A DNA stretch of 32,487 bases from Candidatus Ruthenibacterium merdigallinarum (GTDB lineage: Bacteria > Bacillota > Clostridia > Oscillospirales > Ruminococcaceae), in assembly GCA_019113785.1 (NCBI GenBank), contig DXGT01000124.1, positions 1 to 32,487 on the forward strand, read 5' to 3'. The stretch's first letter is position 1, and the number at the start of each line of letters is the position of its first letter. The position numbers and the translations under genes were made by a program. The notes beneath the pieces are model-generated. The model worked only from the letters and a program-made list of their open reading frames with translations. It made no database searches and was not told where the DNA came from. Of this stretch, positions 1 through 8,325 are shown piece after piece.

Positions 1-486
1 AACGCGAACGCCCTGGCCCGCGGCGAGGACCCCGTGTTCGACGAGCAGATGGTGGATCGCATCCTGAACGCCTCCAGCATCGAGCATGCGCGCACGCGTC
101 TGGACGCCCTGATCGACCAGCTGGCGCAGGAGCGGCAGGGCCAGCCGCTCAGCCGCACCGAAAAGCTGGCGGAGCAGATCGCCCAGTACATCGACGCGCA
201 CGTGGAGGACGCCTGGCTGGACCTCAACAGCCTGTCCGCGCAATTCAACGTGACCCCGCAGTACATCTCGAACATTTTCAAAAAGTATCGCAGCGAGAAC
301 GTCAAGGACTATGTGGCGAAGCAAAAGCTGGCCCGCGCGAAGGAGCTGCTGTCCACCACCTCCCTGCCCGTGCGGGAGATCGCCGCGCGGCTGGGCTACG
401 CCAATGAGATCAGCGTGATCCGGCTGTTCCGCAAATACGAGGGCATGACGCCCGGCGACTACCGCCAGACCCACTCCCGCACCTGA
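1..486 (+). CDS. AraC-family transcriptional regulator, C-terminal part (5' end outside window)
   Basis: The reading frame is open from the first base, so the gene starts upstream and only its last 161 residues are visible. The final 100 residues form a typical AraC/XylS double helix-turn-helix: the first helix pair lies around LNSLSAQFNVTPQYISNIFK and the second around VREIAARLGYANEISVIRLF, followed by the usual GMTPGDYR ending. The architecture resembles the YesN/large AraC regulators that sit beside LplABC-type sugar transporters in Firmicutes. The preceding stretch looks like the end of a linker or sensor region, but too little is visible to name an input domain. The gene converges on the minus-strand operon at 576-9330, across a shared terminator, and is its most likely local regulator (inference from position). 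Its effector cannot be read from this fragment. Confidence 0.9.
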   Translation, partial: NANALARGEDPVFDEQMVDRILNASSIEHARTRLDALIDQLAQERQGQPLSRTEKLAEQIAQYIDAHVEDAWLDLNSLSAQFNVTPQYISNIFKKYRSENVKDYVAKQKLARAKELLSTTSLPVREIAARLGYANEISVIRLFRKYEGMTPGDYRQTHSRT

Positions 487-509
487 GGCGCAGCGAGCGA
501 CGCACAACA

Positions 510-559
510 AAAAAGCGCCCGCACACGGAGGCCGCATCCCCCGTGTGCGGGCGCTTTTT
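510..559. terminator. Bidirectional intrinsic terminator between AraC gene and GNAT gene
   Basis: A 19-bp perfect inverted repeat (510-528 with 541-559) has a 12-base loop. The stem is GC-rich and flanked by A5 on the left and T5 on the right, so it provides a U-tract in both directions. It lies between two convergent genes and should end both the AraC transcript and the long minus-strand operon. Confidence 0.92.
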
Positions 560-575
560 GCCTGCTCCGGCCGGC

Positions 576-1718
576 TCAAATGCCATCCTGCCAGGAAAAC
601 GCCAGCGGAAACGGCAGCCAGCCCGGCGGCGCGCCGGCCGCCCCGCGCACCAGCGCGCTGTCCGGCCCCAGCACAAGCCGCACCGCCTCGTTGGCGGACA
701 GCCGCAGCCCCGGCGCGCCGTGCGAAAGCGTCCGCACCCCGGCGCCGTCCGGCCCGGAAAAAATCTCGAGATCGGGGCCGCCCCGGACGGAAAGGCGCAG
801 CGCGCCCGGGCACAGCGGCGGGCCGACGGCGCTGCGCACCGCCATGGCCGCGCGCAGCACCCGTTCCCACCGCAGCACGCGGTAGCTGTGGTTTTCCGCA
901 AGCCGCGTCCGGGCCGCGGCGTCCGCCAGCGCCTGCTGCGCCCCGCCAGCCCAGGGCGGGAGGCTCACGCGCAGCGCGCCGCACTGCAAACGCTGCATCA
1001 CCGCCTTGCAGGCCGCCGGCGCGTCCTCTGCGCGCAGCGGGCAAAACTCCCAGATCACCGCGCAGCCGCCGCTCTGCTGCACCGTGCAGTAGCCGGCGTA
1101 CTCCGCCCCCCTGTAAAAGGCCCACGGCCTTGCGTCCCAGCTGCACAGCACGTCGTAAAAATCCTCCGGCGCGCGATGGCAGCAGATCGTGCCGCGCCGG
1201 TACTGCGCCTCTGCGCGCGCAAGGTCGGGCGACGCGCGGCCGATCTCACGCAGGGCGAGGCCGCGGGCCGGTACATCCCGCAGGCTGCGGGCGTCCAGGC
1301 AGAACTCCCACTGCGTCCCGGCGCAGTCGTACCCGAACCGCTGGTAGCGCTGCCGCTGTCCGCCCAGCACGCCCAGGTCGCACCCCAGCGTCTCCAACCG
1401 GCGGTTCGCGTGCTGCATCAGGCGTTCCAGATGGCCCTTGCCGCGCGCCTCCCGGCGCACCGCCACCGTGCCGATCCACCCCACCCGCAGCGGCTCGCCG
1501 GCCGCCTTTGCGTCCAGCACGCGCAGCGCGTACATCCCCTCCAGCACATCGCCGTTGTACAGCAGCGTGTGTTCGCTCTCCGTCGCCCTGCCGCGGCCGT
1601 AGAGCTTCGGCAGCATCTGCGCAAAATCGGGGCCTTTCTCCTGCGCGGCGAAGGCGTGCTCGGCAAACGCCAGGATCTCCGACATCTGGCCGGGCTGCGC
1701 CTGCGTCAGTCGGTACAT
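576..1718 (-). CDS. Eis-like GNAT family N-acetyltransferase
   Basis: This 380-residue protein has an N-terminal GNAT acetyl-CoA-binding fold. The beta-4/alpha-3 signature IGTVAVRREARGKGH, with the RGKG pyrophosphate loop, is at about 82-96 and is followed by a long-helix segment. Total length and the second half (a further GNAT-like region and a small C-terminal domain) match the Eis/Acetyltransf_9 plus SCP2-like architecture rather than single-domain GNATs. The start at 1718 is supported by an AGGAGG site just upstream. The gene is the last one of the minus-strand transporter operon, separated from the preceding oxidoreductase by 57 bp containing a hairpin. The acceptor is unknown; Eis-type enzymes acetylate amines such as aminoglycosides or lysines. 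Whether it acts on the imported substrate of this locus or is an unrelated passenger cannot be decided from sequence. Confidence 0.82.
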   Translation of the reverse strand: MYRLTQAQPGQMSEILAFAEHAFAAQEKGPDFAQMLPKLYGRGRATESEHTLLYNGDVLEGMYALRVLDAKAAGEPLRVGWIGTVAVRREARGKGHLERLMQHANRRLETLGCDLGVLGGQRQRYQRFGYDCAGTQWEFCLDARSLRDVPARGLALREIGRASPDLARAEAQYRRGTICCHRAPEDFYDVLCSWDARPWAFYRGAEYAGYCTVQQSGGCAVIWEFCPLRAEDAPAACKAVMQRLQCGALRVSLPPWAGGAQQALADAAARTRLAENHSYRVLRWERVLRAAMAVRSAVGPPLCPGALRLSVRGGPDLEIFSGPDGAGVRTLSHGAPGLRLSANEAVRLVLGPDSALVRGAAGAPPGWLPFPLAFSWQDGI

Positions 1719-1740
1719 GCCGCTCCTCCTTTCAAAACGC

Positions 1741-1767
1741 GGGGCCGAAGGCGATGCCCTCGGCCCC
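1741..1767 (-). terminator. Intercistronic hairpin, possible weak terminator
   Basis: A 12-base arm (1741-1752) pairs with 1756-1767 with one G-T wobble and a 3-base loop. On the minus strand it is followed by GCGTTTTG. It lies between the Gfo/Idh/MocA gene and the GNAT gene and could lower GNAT expression relative to the upstream genes. No promoter is seen between it and the GNAT start. Confidence 0.4.
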
Positions 1768-1775
1768 GTCCGCCG

Positions 1776-3050
1776 TCACCGGCTGATCTCCTTCTCGAAC
1801 TCCGCGACGTCCACCGTTTTGCCGCTCAGCCGCGATTCCTCCGCGGCGAACGCCATCACATGGCTGTGCACGGACTGCGCGATCGTGTTGGTGTTGCGCC
1901 GCGTGCCCTTCAGGATGGAGACGAACTCCTCCATGATGCCCTCGTCGCCGCCGGAGTGGCCGGTGAGGCCCGGCTTTACCGTGTACACCTGCGTGGTGCC
2001 GGTCATGACGCCCTGCCCGAATTCCGTCACTTCGATGACATTGTTGTCCATGGAGGCGCGGATCTCTCCCTTTGTGCCCATGAATTTCATGGTGCGGTCG
2101 CAGGCGTTGGTGAAAGCGCACATGGTGAACGCCACCGTGACGCCGTTTTCAAACAGCAGGCTGGCCACCTGGTGGTCCACGACGTCGTTGTCGTTGTGGA
2201 ACACGCACTTGCCGTACGGCCCCTCCTCCAGCGCCCTGCGGCGCGCCTCATAGCTCTGGTCCGGCCCGAGCGCATTGAACGCCGTGCTCCAGGTCGTCTC
2301 CTCGGACAGATACAGCTTGGGCGCGTAGTACGGGCACGTCCCGCTGTGCGGGCAGCCGTCGGTGCAGCGCTGCGGGCTGCCCTGCGGCGCGTTCGCCTCT
2401 TTGAAATAGCGCAGGTCGCCGAAGCTGGAGATCGTTTTGCACCGGCTGTTCAAAAGCCAGGACAGAATGTCCATATCGTGGCAGCATTTGGCCAGGATCA
2501 TGGGCGAGGCCTGCTCCGTCCTGTGCCAGTTGCCGCGCACATAGCTGTGCGCGTAGTGCCAGTATCCGACGTTTTCCGTATGCGTCACATGCACTACGTC
2601 CCCGATCACGCCGGCGTCCAGGATCTCCTTGATCTTGCGGTAGAACTTGGTGTAGCGCATCACGTGGCAGACCATGATGGTCGTCCCTTTTTCCTCCGCG
2701 CGGCGCTGCAGGTCCAGGCACTCCCACGCGCTGGGCGAAATGGGCTTTTCCAGAAGGATCTTGTACCCCAGCTCGATTGCCCGGCACGCATATTCGTAGT
2801 GCTGGTTGTCCTGCGTGGCGATGATCACGGCGTCCGCCAGCCGGGGCTGCGCCAGCAGTTCCTCCGCCGTCTCGAACACGCCTGCGGCGGGCACGTGGTA
2901 ATCGGCCGCGAACTTCTCCCGCCGCCCGCGGTGCGGCTCCGCCACGGCGACGAACTCCACTTCATAGCCGTGCAGAATGGCGTACGGCGCGTAGCAGTAC
3001 TGCCCGCGCTCGCCGGCGCCGATCAGCGCCAGCTTGATTTTTTCATTCAT
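1776..3050 (-). CDS. Gfo/Idh/MocA-family NAD(P)-dependent oxidoreductase
   Basis: The 424-residue protein has an N-terminal Rossmann domain (LALIGAGERGQY at 8-18) and the family EKP motif at 101-103 (LLEKPIS). These are followed by the alpha/beta substrate-binding domain, with CHDMDILSWLL at 190-200 as the usual catalytic-histidine region. An insertion near 229-239 carries three cysteines (C229, C233, C239), which could bind a metal or be structural. Members of this family oxidise or reduce sugars, inositols and sugar acids at a hydroxyl group. The start at 3050 is chosen because MNEKIK begins the Rossmann strand and GAGGGAGGG lies upstream; the frame stays open further 5' but that part overlaps the preceding gene. 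It is the sixth gene of the minus-strand operon, 23 bp after the hydroxyacid dehydrogenase. The substrate is not identifiable. Confidence 0.88.
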   Translation of the reverse strand: MNEKIKLALIGAGERGQYCYAPYAILHGYEVEFVAVAEPHRGRREKFAADYHVPAAGVFETAEELLAQPRLADAVIIATQDNQHYEYACRAIELGYKILLEKPISPSAWECLDLQRRAEEKGTTIMVCHVMRYTKFYRKIKEILDAGVIGDVVHVTHTENVGYWHYAHSYVRGNWHRTEQASPMILAKCCHDMDILSWLLNSRCKTISSFGDLRYFKEANAPQGSPQRCTDGCPHSGTCPYYAPKLYLSEETTWSTAFNALGPDQSYEARRRALEEGPYGKCVFHNDNDVVDHQVASLLFENGVTVAFTMCAFTNACDRTMKFMGTKGEIRASMDNNVIEVTEFGQGVMTGTTQVYTVKPGLTGHSGGDEGIMEEFVSILKGTRRNTNTIAQSVHSHVMAFAAEESRLSGKTVDVAEFEKEISR

Positions 3051-3073
3051 ACATCGTCCCTCCCTCGTATGCG

Positions 3074-4084
3074 TCAATAAGCGGACATTTTGGCGGCGTA
3101 GCTCTGGCTGATCTCGCAGCTCATCTCCTCGCCCGCCAAAAAGCGGCGGATGTCGTCCACGATGCTGCGGGTCACCGCCAGGCGCCGGTCGATGGTGGGC
3201 CCGCCCTGATGGGGCATCAGCAGCGTGTTGGGCAGCTTTTCCAGCGGATGGCCCGCGGGCAGCGGCTCGGTCTCGTACACGTCCAGCGCCGCGAAAAGGT
3301 CCGGGCGCTCCGCCAGCACGCGGCACAGCGCGGGCTCGTCGATCACGGCCCCGCGCGCCGTGTTGATCAGCAGCGCGCCGGGCTTCATCCCGCGAAGCAG
3401 CGGCTCGGTGATCAGATGGTAGTTTTCCCTGGTCATGCCGCTGTGGATGCTGACGATGTCGCAGCTTGCAAAGATCTCGGGCAGATCGGCCTGCGTCATC
3501 CCCGTGCGCCGCAGCTCGTCCTGAGAGATGTGGCGGCTGAACACCTTGACGGGGCAGTGGAACGGCCGCAGCATCTCCACCACGTACCGGGCGATCATCC
3601 CGTAGCCGACAATGCCGACGCTGCGGTCCAGCAGGCCGCGGTTTTCAAAGCTGTCGGGCCAGTGGCCGGCCGCCAGCCCCGCCGCATAGTAGGGGATGCG
3701 CCGCAGGCTTGCCAGCGCATAGGCGATCACGCTTTCGGCCACGCTTTCGGCAAACACGCGGTTGCCGCTGACCACGCGCACGCCCTGCGCGTACACCGCG
3801 TCGCTGACATAGCCGTTCACCGACCCGCCTGTGTGCGCCAGCAGGCGCAGGCGGCCGGCGCAGCGCATCACTTCGCCGTCCAGCTGCGGCGTGCCCCATC
3901 CCGTGACGCAGACGTCCGCGTCCCGAATGGCCTCGCACAGCTCCTCATGGGTGAACTGGCGGCCCGTCTCATTCCATCGCACGCGCCCGATCTGCTCCAG
4001 CTGGCGGATGCGCTCCTCGTTGAAGAACGTTTGAAAAACCGCGTTTTTCGGCATCGTGACCAGGATCTGCACGCTCTGTGTCAT
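3074..4084 (-). CDS. D-isomer-specific 2-hydroxyacid dehydrogenase family protein
   Basis: This is a 336-residue member of the phosphoglycerate/glyoxylate-hydroxypyruvate reductase family. The NAD-binding loop is GIVGYGMIARYV (157-168), where the third glycine of GxGxxG is alanine (A165). The catalytic triad of the family is present: Arg in NTARGAVIDE (R244), Glu in DVYETEPLP (E273) and His in MPHQGGPT (H292). The enzyme should interconvert a D-2-hydroxyacid and a 2-ketoacid with NAD(P)H. The gene lies 3 bp after the beta-helix gene and has its own AGAGGA site. Together with two Gfo/Idh/MocA enzymes and an epimerase-like protein in this locus, it suggests redox processing of a sugar acid (inference). 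Length is normal and no defect is visible. Confidence 0.88.
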   Translation of the reverse strand: MTQSVQILVTMPKNAVFQTFFNEERIRQLEQIGRVRWNETGRQFTHEELCEAIRDADVCVTGWGTPQLDGEVMRCAGRLRLLAHTGGSVNGYVSDAVYAQGVRVVSGNRVFAESVAESVIAYALASLRRIPYYAAGLAAGHWPDSFENRGLLDRSVGIVGYGMIARYVVEMLRPFHCPVKVFSRHISQDELRRTGMTQADLPEIFASCDIVSIHSGMTRENYHLITEPLLRGMKPGALLINTARGAVIDEPALCRVLAERPDLFAALDVYETEPLPAGHPLEKLPNTLLMPHQGGPTIDRRLAVTRSIVDDIRRFLAGEEMSCEISQSYAAKMSAY

Positions 4085-4087
4085 GGC

Positions 4088-5596
4088 TTATTCCTCTTTT
4101 CTGCCTGTTTTTACTTGGTCGGTGGTCCATGCAAAGTCGGCGTCCACCGCGCCGTCGCCCTGCCGGGTGACTTCGATCCCCTCGGCGAACCAGCAGTCGC
4201 GGATCACCGTCGGGCGGTGGGAGCGGCGGCTGCGCTGGGTGAGCACCAGCTTCCTGCCGGTACACCCGCGCATCTGGAGCCCGTCCACATTCATGAGGAA
4301 CGTCCCGCACTCGGGATATTTCTCCGTCTGCTCCATCGCCACGTCCTGCAGCGTCAGGTCGCTGATCTTGGCGAAACCGATGGCCCAGCAGCCCACATGG
4401 CGCACCACTGTGATCCGCTTGGCGCAGCTGCCCCAGGTGGGGCCGCTGTTCGCAAAGCTCAAAAGGCCCGAGTTGCCCACATAGGTCAAATCGTGCTCAA
4501 ACTGCCCGTGCGTCACATAGGCCCCGTGGAAATCGCCGTCGCCGTGGCAGTTTTCCACCAGACAGTAGGCGCTGCCGGTGAAGTCGTTCAGGTGCCGGGC
4601 GTTGGAGGTGGTGCAGTCGCGCACGGCCCCGTACAGGCAGTGGATCTGCTGCGTCAGGTAGCCGGTGCCCCCCACCACCACTTCCGTGGGGTTGACAAGG
4701 CTGCACCGCTGCGTCGTGTACTGCGTGTTGTGGCGCCGCAGCAGCACCGGCCAGTACGTCTGATAGGCGTGCACGTCGCTGACGTCGCAGCGCACCGCGT
4801 ATTCAAACACCAGCGGGTGCGCGCCCGGGCCCTCGCCGCCGGGATTGCCCCAGAATTCCATGTTCTTCACGCAGACGCCGCACACGGGCCGGATCGCCCG
4901 CCAGGTCATCACGCGGCCCGCCGCCAGCGGCCAGCCCATTTTGTAGTTCACCCGCACATGCGTGCCGTCGATGATCTCGGTAACGCGCAGCAGCTTGTCG
5001 ATCTCTTTTTCCTCGCGGCCCTCCCGGTTGTTCACCGACACCTGCCACCAGGACAGAAGCGGGAAATCCCGGCTGTCGGGCACCTCGAAGATATCATACT
5101 GCTCCTGCAGCGGCTGCGTCAATGCAAAGCGCACCTCGGCCCCTTTTTGCCCCGCAAAATGCAGGATGCCGCCAAAGGGATCGTTGTGCGCGGCGGGCTC
5201 CACGCCCTGCGCCGTCACCCGGTGGCCCAAAAAGTCGATCGTCAGCCCGCTGCGGAAAAAGCAATGACGGCGGACAAAATTCACATCCGTGGTCACGCAG
5301 ATCTCGCAGACCGTCTCGTCCGCGACCAGCGCGTCCAGCGCGTCGTCCGCCGGCGTCTCGGGGCCGAACACGCCGAACGCCGTCAGATCCACCGTGCCGT
5401 TGTGGCACAGCCGCCAGCGGCCGGCCTCGCCGGCGCCCAGCACGCTGCCGCCGTTTGCGTCCAGCGTGCACGCGGCGTCCCAGCGGTAGGTCCACTGGCC
5501 GTCGCCGGGCGCGCGCCGGCCCATCACCTGCGCAAGGTCGCCCGGCGCGGGCTGCACCGTGTCCAGCTGTGACAAAAGCGGTAAGAAATAGATCAT
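4088..5596 (-). CDS. Right-handed beta-helix (pectate-lyase-like) protein without signal peptide
   Basis: The 502-residue protein begins MIYFLPLLSQLDTV. The start at 5596 is preferred because AGAGGG lies at proper distance; an in-frame ATG two codons earlier sits too close to it, and other upstream codons fall in a hairpin. From about residue 80 onward the sequence shows the short repeating beta-strand rungs of a parallel beta-helix, for example GLTIDFLGHRVTA, VCGVCVKNMEFWGN, YAVRCDVSDVHAYQ, GAVRDCTTSNARHL, SAYCLVENCHGDG and ISDLTLQDVAME. I infer a pectate-lyase-3-like or polysaccharide-lyase/GH28-like fold. No cleavable signal or membrane segment is evident, so it would act inside the cell on an imported saccharide or be a non-enzymatic fold member. 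It lies between the transport protein and the hydroxyacid dehydrogenase in one operon. No catalytic residues could be assigned. Confidence 0.65.
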   Translation of the reverse strand: MIYFLPLLSQLDTVQPAPGDLAQVMGRRAPGDGQWTYRWDAACTLDANGGSVLGAGEAGRWRLCHNGTVDLTAFGVFGPETPADDALDALVADETVCEICVTTDVNFVRRHCFFRSGLTIDFLGHRVTAQGVEPAAHNDPFGGILHFAGQKGAEVRFALTQPLQEQYDIFEVPDSRDFPLLSWWQVSVNNREGREEKEIDKLLRVTEIIDGTHVRVNYKMGWPLAAGRVMTWRAIRPVCGVCVKNMEFWGNPGGEGPGAHPLVFEYAVRCDVSDVHAYQTYWPVLLRRHNTQYTTQRCSLVNPTEVVVGGTGYLTQQIHCLYGAVRDCTTSNARHLNDFTGSAYCLVENCHGDGDFHGAYVTHGQFEHDLTYVGNSGLLSFANSGPTWGSCAKRITVVRHVGCWAIGFAKISDLTLQDVAMEQTEKYPECGTFLMNVDGLQMRGCTGRKLVLTQRSRRSHRPTVIRDCWFAEGIEVTRQGDGAVDADFAWTTDQVKTGRKEE

Positions 5597-5616
5597 ACCC
5601 ATCCCTCTTTCACAAG

Positions 5617-5655
5617 CTCTGGGGGGCTCTTGCCGGCGGCAAGAGCCCCCCAGAG
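5617..5655. repeat. 18-bp perfect inverted repeat in intercistronic space
   Basis: Arms 5617-5634 and 5638-5655 are exactly complementary with a 3-base loop, giving a very stable hairpin in RNA. It lies directly 3' of the binding-protein gene and 5' of the beta-helix gene in minus-strand transcription. No T-run follows on either strand, so it is more likely a 3' stabilising or processing element than a clean terminator. It could keep the binding-protein mRNA more abundant than the downstream enzyme mRNA (inference). Confidence 0.85.
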
Positions 5656-5673
5656 GCGCCAATGTGTTAAAAT

Positions 5674-7326
5674 TTATGCGTTCAGCGCCGCGTTCCAGCG
5701 CTCCATGGCGGCGGTCTTGATCTCCAGCAGCTCGGGCAGGCCGATCTGGTCCAGAGAGGCCAGATAATCCTCCCAGCCCGACTCGATGTCGGCGTCGCCG
5801 GTGATGAACTTGGTCGTCATCATGACCACCTGGTTATACAGGTCGTTCTCGATCACGTTGCCGCGCTCGGATTCCTCCGCGGTGAAGCGCGCGTTCGTCG
5901 GGAAGGCGTTCTCCGTATTGTAATACGGCGCCTGCATCTCCTTGACCTGCTCGCACTTCATCTCCATCAGCGGGTCGCCCGTGGGGATCGCCTCGAACTC
6001 CAGCAGGCCGGGCAGCTCCATGTTCACGGAGACCGTCTGGTTGATGTCGCCGAAGCCCGTGACGGGATCGATCCACTCATACGCGGTCTTCGTGTCGTCC
6101 GTATACTGCCAGTGCTCGCCCTCCCAGCCGGCGAACAGCGTGGTGCCGCAGAAGCCCTCCACCGCGTTTTCCTCGGTGGCGTAGAACATATCCAGCAGGC
6201 GGATGGCGGCAACGGGGTCCTCGCACTTATCGGTGATGAACGCGCGGCCCGGATACAGGTACAAAGGCTGCTTGACCACTTTTTTGTCGTTGGTGGGGCT
6301 GGTCAGCGGGGGCAGGCTGAGCTGGTTCGCCGTCGTGGACGGGTCCAGCGTGGTGGGGCTGCCGCTGTACACGCCGCACTGGTTCGCCTTCACCTTGGCC
6401 TGCCACTGCTGCGAGGTCTGGGTGGAGAATTCGATGTCCAGCAGGCCCTCTTCATACAGCTTGTTGGCATACTCCAGGAAGGCTTTGTACTCCTCGGTGG
6501 CGGGGGCGTACACCACGCTGCCGTCGTCGGCCACGTTGAAGCTCAGGCCGTCGGGCAGGCCGGTGAACGCGGGGATCAGCAGGTCGCGGATCGTGGTGGT
6601 GAGGCCCACGCAGGTGAAGGGGATCTCGTCGTCGGGGTCGCCGTTGCCGTTGGCGTCCTGCTCTTTAAACGCCTTGAGCATCTCGTACAGCTCGTCCGTG
6701 GTCTCGGGCACTTTGTCGATGCCCACGTTGTTCATCCACTCTTCGCTGAAGAAGCCGGTGTGGCCCTGCACGGTGGCCGTGTGGAACACATACGGCAGGC
6801 CGTAGATCTTGCCGTCCATGCTGGTCATCGCCGCTTTGACGTCGGGATATTTTTCCATCATGGCCTTGATGTTGGGCGCATACTGGTCGATCAGGTCGGT
6901 CAAATCCAGGAAGATGCCCTGCGGGCCGTAGGTCTCCTCGTCCGTGGTCGCCTGCGTGTCGTCGCGCAGGATGATGTCGCCGTACTCGCCGCCCACCAGG
7001 GCGATGTTTTTCTGCTCCGTCCACGTGCCGGACTCCGAGATCTCAAACTCGAAGTTGATGTTGGTGATCTCGCTCAGGCGCTGGAACACCTCCAGCTCGC
7101 TCCAGTCGGGCGCGCCGGGGTCCTTGCGGCCCATGATCGTAAAGGTGATCGGCTCGTTGACGATGGGATACTCGCCCACGGGGGTCACGTTGGAAGACGT
7201 GGCCGTCCCCGACGCCGAGCCGCTGCCGGACGCCGCCTGGCTTTCGTCGGAAGACCCGCAGCCGGCCAGCATGCCTGCCGCCAGAACCGTTGCAAGGCCC
7301 ATGGACAGCATTCGTTTCAGTTTCAT
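5674..7326 (-). CDS. Extracellular solute-binding lipoprotein of a carbohydrate ABC transporter (LplA/YtcQ type)
   Basis: The 550-residue protein starts with a lipoprotein signal: MKLKRM, a hydrophobic stretch, then the lipobox LAGC with C23, followed by a Ser/Gly-rich linker. The mature part is a large family-1 extracellular solute-binding protein (around FTIMGRKDPGAPDWSELEVFQRLSEITNI and YGLPYVFHT), similar in length and layout to LplA/YtcQ proteins, which usually bind oligosaccharides or their derivatives outside the membrane. The start at 7326 has AGGAGG at good spacing. It follows the two permease genes in the same operon, an 86-bp gap with a hairpin separating it from the second permease. 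Ligand specificity cannot be read from sequence. Confidence 0.93.
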   Translation of the reverse strand: MKLKRMLSMGLATVLAAGMLAGCGSSDESQAASGSGSASGTATSSNVTPVGEYPIVNEPITFTIMGRKDPGAPDWSELEVFQRLSEITNINFEFEISESGTWTEQKNIALVGGEYGDIILRDDTQATTDEETYGPQGIFLDLTDLIDQYAPNIKAMMEKYPDVKAAMTSMDGKIYGLPYVFHTATVQGHTGFFSEEWMNNVGIDKVPETTDELYEMLKAFKEQDANGNGDPDDEIPFTCVGLTTTIRDLLIPAFTGLPDGLSFNVADDGSVVYAPATEEYKAFLEYANKLYEEGLLDIEFSTQTSQQWQAKVKANQCGVYSGSPTTLDPSTTANQLSLPPLTSPTNDKKVVKQPLYLYPGRAFITDKCEDPVAAIRLLDMFYATEENAVEGFCGTTLFAGWEGEHWQYTDDTKTAYEWIDPVTGFGDINQTVSVNMELPGLLEFEAIPTGDPLMEMKCEQVKEMQAPYYNTENAFPTNARFTAEESERGNVIENDLYNQVVMMTTKFITGDADIESGWEDYLASLDQIGLPELLEIKTAAMERWNAALNA

Positions 7327-7366
7327 TCTCAGTTCCTCCTTTGGTGTGTGGTGGTTTATTTACAGA

Positions 7367-7397
7367 CGGCCGGGCCCTGCGAAAAGCGCGCCGGCCG
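7367..7397. repeat. Intercistronic inverted repeat
   Basis: A 7-bp perfect GC stem (7367-7373 with 7391-7397) encloses a 17-base loop between the second permease gene and the binding-protein gene. No U-tract follows, so it may be an mRNA processing or stability element. Confidence 0.45.
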
Positions 7398-7412
7398 CCC
7401 TGCAAACTCCTG

Positions 7413-8312
7413 TCAGCCCTTCACCGCGCCGACGGTGACGCCCTTGACAAAATGCTTTTGCACGAACGGGTAGATCATCATCACCGGGATCGAGGAGACC
7501 ACAATCAGCGCGTATTTGATCTGCTCGGCCGTGCGCAGCTCCTGCTGCAGCATGCCCGCCGTGTCGCCGCCCTGCTGGAGCATCTGCGCGTTGAACTCGC
7601 TCTCCATGAGGATGTCGCGCATGATGATCTGCAGGGGCTTCCACTCCTCCTCGCGGATGTAGATCATGGCGGTGAAATAGCCGTTCCAGTGCGTCACCGC
7701 GAAAAACAGCGCCATGACGGCGATGATCGCCGTGGACAGCGGCAGCACGATGCTGAAAAAGAACCTTGTGTTCGAGCAGCCGTCGATCTCGGCCGCCTCC
7801 CGCAGCTCATCGGGGATGTTGGTCTGGAAAAATGTGCGGCTGATGATGATGTTCGTCATGGACGTGGCGCCCAGGATCACCATGACCAGCGGGTTGTTGT
7901 ACAAGCCCAGGCCTTTGACCGTCAGGAACGTGGGGATCAAACCGCCGGAGAAGAACATCGTGAACAGGAACATCTTCGTGAAAAAGTTCCGGCCCACAAA
8001 GTCCTTGCGGGAGAGCGCGTACGCCGCCGGCAGCGTCACCGCCAGGTTCACGCAGGTGCCGCCCGCCGTATAGATGATGGTGTTGATGTACCCGCGCACC
8101 ACGCTGTCGTCGGCGAACAGGGCCTTGTAGCCGTCCAGCGAGACGTCCTGCGGGATCAGCCACACCTTGCCGGCGTTGATCAGATCCGGGTTGCTGATGG
8201 ACGCAATGATGATAAACCACAGCGGGTACAGGCACAGAAGGAAGACCACCGTGAGGATGAGGCCGTTGAAAAAATTGAAAATCCGGTCCCGCTTTGTCTC
8301 TCGGATCACCAT
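7413..8312 (-). CDS. Carbohydrate ABC transporter permease (LplC/YtcP type, MalG-like)
   Basis: This 299-residue integral membrane protein has about six membrane segments: near 13-35, 75-97, 110-132, 142-160, 185-207 and 265-285. The cytoplasmic EAA loop is clear (ELREAAEIDGCSNTRFFFSIVLPLS), with the Glu-Ala-Ala, Gly and I-x-LP features that contact the ATPase. An LplC-typical C-terminal ending follows (IPVMMIYPFVQKHFVKGVTVGAVKG). It pairs with the permease at 8326 and the lipoprotein at 5674 to form a type I sugar importer. Its ribosome site overlaps the stop codon of the upstream permease gene. No ATPase gene is present in the window, so a shared MsmX-like ATPase is probably used (family knowledge plus absence). 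Confidence 0.94.
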   Translation of the reverse strand: MVIRETKRDRIFNFFNGLILTVVFLLCLYPLWFIIIASISNPDLINAGKVWLIPQDVSLDGYKALFADDSVVRGYINTIIYTAGGTCVNLAVTLPAAYALSRKDFVGRNFFTKMFLFTMFFSGGLIPTFLTVKGLGLYNNPLVMVILGATSMTNIIISRTFFQTNIPDELREAAEIDGCSNTRFFFSIVLPLSTAIIAVMALFFAVTHWNGYFTAMIYIREEEWKPLQIIMRDILMESEFNAQMLQQGGDTAGMLQQELRTAEQIKYALIVVSSIPVMMIYPFVQKHFVKGVTVGAVKG

Positions 8313-8325
8313 ATCGTTTCCCTCC

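Noticed and set aside
543-3080. Very long plus-strand open frame of 845 codons
   Set aside because: It runs antisense to the GNAT and Gfo/Idh/MocA genes, has Arg/Ala/His-rich low-complexity composition and no recognisable domain; it is a GC-driven shadow.
3051-3326. Upstream extension of the Gfo/Idh/MocA gene
   Set aside because: The extension overlaps the end of the hydroxyacid dehydrogenase gene and precedes a proper Rossmann start with its own ribosome site.
3209-5572. Plus-strand open frame of 787 codons
   Set aside because: Antisense to two well-supported enzymes, no ribosome site, composition typical of a GC-rich shadow frame.
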